From NCBI GenBank assembly GCA_032209605.1, contig JASFXZ010000035.1:1803001-1867000 (forward strand): DNA of 64,000 bases. Reading direction: 5' to 3'. This document shows, piece after piece, positions 57,901 to 64,000 of the stretch. The position numbers and the translations under genes were made by a program. Every line of letters starts with the position of its first letter. The first letter of the stretch is position 1. The stretch is from Mactromeris polynyma (taxonomy: Eukaryota > Mollusca > Bivalvia > Venerida > Mactridae). The notes beneath the pieces are model-generated. The model was not told where the DNA came from, did no database searches, and saw only the letters and a list, made by a program, of their open reading frames with translations.

Positions 57901-60039
57901 AAATCTGATTGTTGCGGAATCCACGGTGCTGTTCCCTTCAGATTCTTCAATAACAGTAGACAAGATACCTGCGTTGTTTGTACATATGTCATCATGTTGT
58001 TTAGAATCATCCTCAATCTGAGATCCAGTTTCCATATCATCAGATGTATCTTGTAAGAGAGCAAGTGGTGCAACATGATAAACATCATTGAATGAGCTGT
58101 CTGCATCATTTTCTTCACAAATGTCAACATTGCTAGAATGCATCAAATTACCCTCAGAAGTCATTTCCCTTTGATTAAACAGATCATTCTGAAATTTCTC
58201 AAAGTCTACAACTGAGTCACTAGTCTTAGTGAGTGCACCAACATCATTTTTACAACTTTCTGTTGAACCTTTAATGTTTTCACAATTATCATGTACATTT
58301 TCATCATCAGGTATTTTCTCTACAGACGCATGTGCCGAAATGTCATTATGTATTCCATACAATTCTCTGTAAGACACTACATCTGACTGCCCATCCCATT
58401 CAGCTGATTGCTCAAAAAATCCCTCACTTTGACTTTCATCAATATCTAGATCACCTTCCTTATTTTCTGACTCGCTACTAGCTCCACTGCATCTTCTTCC
58501 CAGAACCAATTCTCCATCATTTCTGAGACCAGTTTCATCTTTTGTACACAACGACAGGTCCGGCTTCTCTCGTCTCTCTTTCAATGCTCTGTCAGTTGAT
58601 TGAGCAACAAGTGGCCTTGAGGCTTCAAGAACTTTAGCAACAATCTCTCGAGCAATAAGTACACAAGGATCAGTCGCAGCAGCAACAGTACCCATGCCAT
58701 TACCAAAATTGTTGGCGTAATTGTCGTTTTTTCCCATAACATCTTTCTGTGATGTTGTTTCTTCATTCAGAGAAACACGAACACAAATTTCAAGGTCAAC
58801 AGACACACTGATACTGTCATCCGATTCATCTTTTGGAATATTACAACCATTTACAACCTGCCTGCCACTATGATTTGGATTTAACTCATTTGTTTGACCG
58901 CTACAATTTAAAACAGATTTTGGTTTGCTCAGATCTTCAAAATTATTTCCCCATTGCTGATTATGCTCCTTTTCATTAGATATCGATTCAGCTTTTAAAC
59001 AATTAATATTAAGCATGTCTACATTTTTTCTATCATCAGAATTTTCCTTTTTACCAACATCATTCTTTTCAAGAGCAGCTCTCCTTCCATTAGAGCTTGT
59101 GCCATTGTTACCAGACGTCTCAGAATCAAGATCATTGTCATATTCCGCATCCAAAGCCCTTTTCTGTCCATTTTTATAATCAAAGCTATCGCTTCTAGTC
59201 ATATGGATAAACTGTTCTGTTCTGTCTACACCATTTTCTGATCCGAATAAAGCCCACAATGCAAAGCTACTGCCTTCAGATGATATTGTCAGATTTGTCA
59301 TATCAGACTCAAAACTTTTGATGCTTGGTATTGAAAATTTCCTAATGTTGCCGCCAGCATCCTCAGCATCATTGACAGCTGATTTATGCAAGGAAATATT
59401 CACTGACACATCTTTAGTGCTTACGGACAGATCAGGATCTGTTTCAAACACATCATCGGACAAGCTGTCATAAACAGCACTTGGGACACCATTGGAATAA
59501 CTGTTCGACTTTGAGTCTGTGCACACTGGTAAAGTGTCCAACTCAACCAAAGATATGGCTTCCTCTGGTGTCAGAATTGTTGATCCAGGCTCACCAGGAA
59601 CAGCGAGTACTTCCTCAAGTCGATATTTCATCTCATTTATCAGAGCTTTATAGTCGTCATCATTATCACTACTAAAGTCAAATCGTCTATCCGCAGAACA
59701 AGGACTTAAAGAGTCCAAATCAAAACTATCCTCAATTGAATAATGCTTCACTTCAATTTCAATAAATTTCTTAATAATCACAACTCCGTCCACTATTTCC
59801 TCAACAACTATTTCAGTTGGTGTTTTTCTTCCCCTAAATTTGTCAGCAAACTCGTAAGCAGATGACTTTGTTGTTCTTAAAGGCTTATGTCTATTCTTCT
59901 GCGCTACATTCATAGGCTGCACATGAATCACAGGGGGTGGTGGATTTGGGCATACCAGTTTTGGTCCAAGGCCAACCACACAGTAACTGTCCCAGGTTGG
60001 TAGATCCGCGGTTACAGAACGTTCTACATACACTTCCAT
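42915..60039 (-). CDS. Giant acidic disordered protein, single exon of about 17.1 kb
   Basis: An uninterrupted reading frame of about 5,708 codons. The first ATG is at 60037-60039 (MEVYVERSV); an in-frame TAG lies 9 bases upstream, and that TAG could itself be a splice acceptor (ACATTAG|ACC). At the other end, CCCAAAG|GTAAAT is a good donor six bases before the first in-frame stop (42907-42909), so splicing to further exons is likely. Composition is dominated by Asp, Glu, Ser, Asn, Thr and Val. The order is: a short N-terminal part with PPPPVIHVQP; four SIM-like hydrophobic/acidic motifs (about 740-890); ten loose repeats of about 140 residues (about 1117-2434); a basic KSKTKQRVSKKDE patch near 2973; nine 35-residue repeats (about 4351-4665); and a basic Arg/Ser-rich C-terminal stretch from about 5330. 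No signal peptide or transmembrane segment is seen. Function is not recognised. Giant cytoskeletal-linker exons (ankyrin or MAP1/Futsch style) are an analogy only. Frame integrity over 17 kb in a repeat-riddled region is strong evidence for selection on coding. Confidence 0.92.
46045..46989 (-). repeat. Nine in-frame 105-bp (35-residue) repeats in the giant exon
   Basis: Repeats start every 105 bases from 46989 to 46149. Consensus parts are KTDESEKEVSEKVDD, ENTTTDNGSEIELVEPCVQ. Each copy except the last carries one Cys in (E/K)(P/L)C(V/A)Q. Copies differ by both substitution types but never by frame-breaking indels, unlike the non-coding arrays in this window. Confidence 0.95.
52740..56690 (-). 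repeat. About ten loose 140-residue repeats in the giant exon
   Basis: Landmarks recur in a fixed order: (E)DTVPC(D/N)(I/M)xxSAEDEN, then NNLSDNEIPEGTN, then TSHDSTD, then DQSQGYSDLKEHN, then FSNxxTxDN, then IKTNDS, then IHxLxEDxLxQTSE. Spacing between copies ranges from about 270 to 475 bases. Some copies are truncated or diverged (near 54500 and 53820). Confidence 0.85.
57365..57815 (-). other. Cluster of SUMO-interaction-like motifs in the giant exon
   Basis: Four short hydrophobic cores with adjacent acidic residues lie at intervals: EVLAVIINRD, AMAIIVDDQH, PVALIIDDKS and MDIVIVAKQD. The first three intervals contain acidic amphipathic helices (VEKILNDLIEEIS, VNVLLNEMLEKVTQDL). The arrangement fits the V/I-x-V/I-V/I plus acid pattern of SUMO-interacting motifs. 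Function is inferred. Confidence 0.45.
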
Positions 60040-60830
60040 ATTCAAGGTCTAATGTACATTTTACTGTATAATTTGATATTCCCTTTCTCCAAATGTTCAT
60101 GCCATTATTTTATCTAACACAGGAAATCTAATCGTTCAGAACAAAACCAGCCAATATGTCTACACGATACCACGCTAAAGTTTCATAAACACATGATGTA
60201 TAAGCGTATAGAGGTGAATTGAAAATCCAGAAGAATTGAACAGTCGGAAATATAATTCATAAATCCATAAATCATTCAATTGTTTCAAGACATTGCATGC
60301 ACAAGTAATCAGCAAATATCCCACAGTAAGAGACAAATGGTTAATAAATTCTTCGATGTTTACTCCCTGTCAAAGTTTTCAAATTGCAACCAAAAAGCAG
60401 CCCTGAACTTTGGTAAAAAACTATCTAGAGCGTTTGTCAGTTTGTTTCCATCAGTTAGATCTCGACTTTGAAGGGAACAACCCAAAACGAATCAACAAGA
60501 TAAAATATTCCTACATGAAAATTGCGCATCAATTTACACACGTTATGTTTGTAAGAAACTGAGCACTTCATCAAACCATTACAACACATTAAAAGTCTAA
60601 AAGCACCCACAAGGCTATCAAATTCATCCCTAATATGTGTTGATGTATTGGCATCAAGTTGATCAAACAGGAACAAACAATACCATTAACTCATAATTGA
60701 ATGCATTGTTAATTTAATATCATAATGTATTACACTTTATGTAGAAGTTACATATGACATTAATAAGTCATACAAAAGAATTCGGTCATAAATATTGTTG
60801 GATACCAATCTGGAGTTTTGCTATGTACAT
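60040..60830. other. Region 5' of the giant exon; nothing identified
   Basis: Likely 5' UTR, intron or promoter of the giant gene. Candidate acceptors on the minus strand just before the ORF are AAATTATACAG and TGTACATTAG, both with poor pyrimidine tracts. No upstream coding exon is recognisable. Confidence 0.5.
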
Positions 60831-61186
60831 GTCCCCAGTGATTTTAAGGTACAGTTAACCTTGATAGCTGCACTGATGTTTGTCCCCAGTGATTTTAAGG
60901 TACAGTTAACCTTGATTGCTGCACTGATGTTTGTCCCCAGTGATTTTAAGGTACAGTTAACCTTGATAGCTGCACTGATGTTTGTCCCCAGTGATTTTAA
61001 GGTACAGTTAACCTTGATTGCTGTACTGATATTAGTCCCCAGTGATTTTTAGGTACAGTTAACCTTGATTGCTGCACTGATATTAGTCCCCAGTAATTTT
61101 AAGGTACAGTTAACCTTGATTGCTGCACTGATATTAGTCCCCAGTGATTTTTAGGTACAGTTAACCTTGATTGCTGCACTGATATT
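60831..61186. repeat. 51-bp tandem repeat, 7 copies
   Basis: The unit is GTCCCCAGTGATTTTAAGGT, ACAGTTAACCTTGATTGCTG and CACTGATGTTT. Later copies read GATATTA and GATTTTTAGG. Confidence 0.95.
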
Positions 61187-63477
61187 CTTCTATTTTACAT
61201 AACATGTCTAATAAAAAGGATGTCCATTAATCATATAGGAGCATGAACTGTCATAAGCCATCATACAGATCACAGATGTAAATTCACAGACAAGCAAGTG
61301 CACTGAAATGTCTGGTTCTGTTAGTCTTTCCATTGCTTACATTTATTCTAAATGCAAAGTATTACTTATTTGTACAACGAAATGTCAATGTAGATATTCC
61401 CAGATAAATTTGATGCATCACACTACACTTGTTTTGTTTGGTTAGATAGGTAGTAAGCTTCTGAAACAGGGGAAACATCAATGTGGCATCTAGAACAGTA
61501 ACTGACAATGTCACATACTCCATGATACAAGTATGTACATAAAACATAATCACACCAGGTAGTGTCTTGAATGTCTGAGATCATTTCACATCACAAATGA
61601 AGAAATTAACACAAACATTCCACAGTTCACTCCAGTTGTCAGTCAGACCATCCCATTGCAATGGCCATTTCACAGAATAAGCAAACTTTATACCAATGAG
61701 GACCAGTGAAATTCAAAATAAGAAACACAAATGTATATATAGCTGTTTAGCCAGTGCAAACTATATCCTCCAAAACGTTTCTTTCTCATAGTTTCTGTTT
61801 CCCATACATATAAACTTGGCACAAAGCATTGGCACATTTTTTTCTAACATTCTATATTGTATCTTTATGTCCTATGTGATTTAGTTGGGATACAATACAA
61901 TATCTATACCTACTTATACAATTGGCTATCAGAAGTCAGAAGATACATTGGTATCCTATGTGCTTGCGTGCTACCTGACACCAGTATCTATTCTTGAGAT
62001 GTGGGCATTCTAAGCAGCACATTTCAGTCCTTCCATTGAACACGTCTTGGAAACCATTTCAAATAATCACTTTTTAATGTTAAATTCAAACATCCTTCTA
62101 ATTTTTAAAATCCACCTAAACCAACAAACGTTGATCAGATCACTAAAACATTTGATCAGCATATTGCCAACCCGAAATAAGTTTATATAACAGTAGTCAA
62201 AATTCAACAACAACAACAGGGCATATTGTAAAACATCCGTCTAATTAAATCAACATGTGCACCTAATCACTACTGCCATTATCAGTGTCTATGTACATTG
62301 TACACTCGGAGAATATCCGATCAATTGTGATACACCAATTTAGTCATTGACTTAAAGGAAATAATGACTACAAGCGTTTTTTTCTGGAGCAATAACGATG
62401 TATACCAACATCTTAATCAAACAAACTTCAAAGAATCTTGTCTATTTATACATTCATCAAAATCTTCCATCCAAGCAGGCGAATCAAACAGATACCAATA
62501 TTTAGATCATGTACATACACACGGATACACATATCAGTCTTAAACGGCGACCATTATTGGTTACTAGTTCCATCTTTAATTGTGTCTATTTACATGACAT
62601 TGTGTGTTCCTTGAGCAGCCTCATTAATCATACCGAGGCCAAGAAGTTATTCATACAAACACACTATAGACTGTCATGACGCGCCAGATAAGTATTCACC
62701 CACAAGTCATTTTTTCCCACAATGCAATTATACAGCACGATAAAAATCATAGAATGATACAAAGCAATTATAGCTAATATAGGTCGTTATACACACTTCC
62801 ATGAAAAATAACCAAATATTGACATCATTATTGCGCGGTAAACATCAACCAATATCTATGGTTTTCAGAAATTATCCAATACAGTGTGTCATTTATCCTA
62901 TCCTAGTTAAATCATCCCACTTGGTTGGTGTATAATGATCCGAAAAGCATCGCAAGCCAAAAAACAAGATCACATCTGGTATGGGACACAACAAACATTG
63001 GTCTGGTGCTGATGACAGATCGGAGAAATTTAACAGAAGCTATGGATTCAAGACGACCTTATTATTTATTCAGAATGTCATTGGAAATGCCTGGTAAATG
63101 TAATATTCTATAATCTAGGGTTATAGGTAAATAAATGGGCAATAACTAACATCTAAATGCTTAATATCGGTAAACGCAATTAAAGAATTACAATTACCAT
63201 CAATAATTAATTTCATGTTCATTTGGAAGCGAATTTTCATGACAAGGCGTAAAACTTTCTCCAGCACTACAGAAATTACATTTGAAGTAATTTGTCACCC
63301 ATCTCTCCATCTGGTGAGGAAGTTTTCAACCTGTTTGCAGAAATGTGTGTCAGTACTGGCAATAAATGCAGGGTCACAGAACAGTTTTTTGTGTGCAGAA
63401 AAGCCGACAAGTACCATAAGAGCACTTGTCAACCTATTACTGAAAAACATCTTAGCACTGATAAGAGACGCAGGGGG
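61187..63477. other. No gene seen
   Basis: AT-rich sequence with no repeats, RNA genes or splice-bounded coding frames I could support. Confidence 0.5.
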
Positions 63478-63803
63478 CACTGCTGAGACCTTCTGCAGAA
63501 CATTATTAGTAACTTTGGAAATAAAGGGACACACGTTAGACCTGAAGAAGAACATTGTTAGTACCAGTTGGAAATGAAGGGACACAGGTTAGACCTTCTG
63601 CAGAACATTGTTAGTACCAGTTAGAAATAAAGGGACACAGGTTAGACCTTCTGCAGAACATTGTTAGTACCAGTTGGAAATAAAGGGACACAGGTTAGAC
63701 CTTCTGCAGAACCTGCAGAACATTGTTAGTACCAGTTAGAAATAAAGGGACACACCTTCTGCAGAACATTGTTAGTACCAGTTAGAAATAAAGGGACACT
63801 GAT
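63478..63803. repeat. Tandem repeat of about 52 bp, about 6 copies
   Basis: The unit is GAAATAAAGGGACACAGGTT, AGACCTTCTGCAGAACATTG and TTAGTACCAGTT. One copy carries an 11-base internal duplication (CTGCAGAACCTGCAGAACAT) and two are shortened. Confidence 0.9.
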
Positions 63804-64000
63804 AACACCTTCTTACCAACAGAATCAATATTTCCTGTAGTAAGAATTTACAATCAAATTTTCCCTCTCCAGACCAAAAACCTCTCAAAAACAGACAAAT
63901 TCACATCTCCAAAAGGGTGCTGCTCTGGCAAAGTTGTGGTCTCCTCATCGGGAATGACTGACTTATAGTAGTAGGAATATAGTCCAAACATATTGACCTG

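Noticed and set aside
43000..60000. Many plus- and minus-strand short frames inside the giant exon
   Set aside because: They are shadows of the 17-kb frame, with Cys/Phe/His-rich translations typical of antisense to Asp/Glu/Ser-rich coding sequence.
42915..60039. Ankyrin giant exon or Futsch/MAP1 homolog as a firm identification
   Set aside because: Only general similarity (size, acidity, repeats). No ankyrin, ZU5, death or MAP1 domain motif is visible.
60040..60045. Start of the giant frame at 60045
   Set aside because: That codon is TTG; the first ATG is at 60037-60039.

Overview
The window is AT-rich animal nuclear DNA. It has GT-AG introns, many minisatellites and many short inverted-repeat transposons, and no bacterial-style gene packing. 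The domain architecture of the main gene (armadillo repeats running directly into a TIR domain) and the style of the repeats suggest a lophotrochozoan, most likely a bivalve mollusc. The species assignment is inference.

Only two protein-coding loci are well supported, both on the minus strand. (1) Positions 25670 down to 663 and off the left edge hold at least eleven exons of an ARM-TIR gene. Their splice phases fit together without exception and give 744 codons: a disordered N-terminus, a Ser/His-rich exon with five copies of an ELASKLDI-type motif, an armadillo-like helical region, then the first two-thirds of a TIR domain. The 3' end lies outside the window. (2) Positions 60039 down to 42915 are one uninterrupted coding exon of about 17.1 kb. 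It encodes about 5,700 residues of a very acidic, mostly disordered giant protein with two internal repeat blocks, SUMO-interaction-like hydrophobic/acidic motifs and a basic C-terminal region. A good splice donor sits just before the first stop, so this is probably a giant exon of a larger gene rather than a whole gene.

The remaining sequence is introns (1-25 kb), a repeat-rich interval (25.7-42.9 kb) and the region 5' of the giant exon (60-64 kb). I count about twenty tandem arrays with units of 29-103 bp. The largest is a 33-bp array of about 54 copies at 38.56-40.35 kb that carries a nested 660-bp duplication and stays open in several reading frames. At least ten families of inverted-repeat elements are visible. 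They include a 1.46-kb Tc1/mariner-type element with TA target duplication, inserted inside a tandem array, and a MITE with a perfect 16-bp terminal repeat. An inverted repeat pair flanks exon 3 of the ARM-TIR gene.

The ARM-TIR protein is likely an innate-immunity or NAD-metabolism effector or adaptor. It differs from SARM1 in having no SAM domains between ARM and TIR. Nothing in the window links the two genes functionally.
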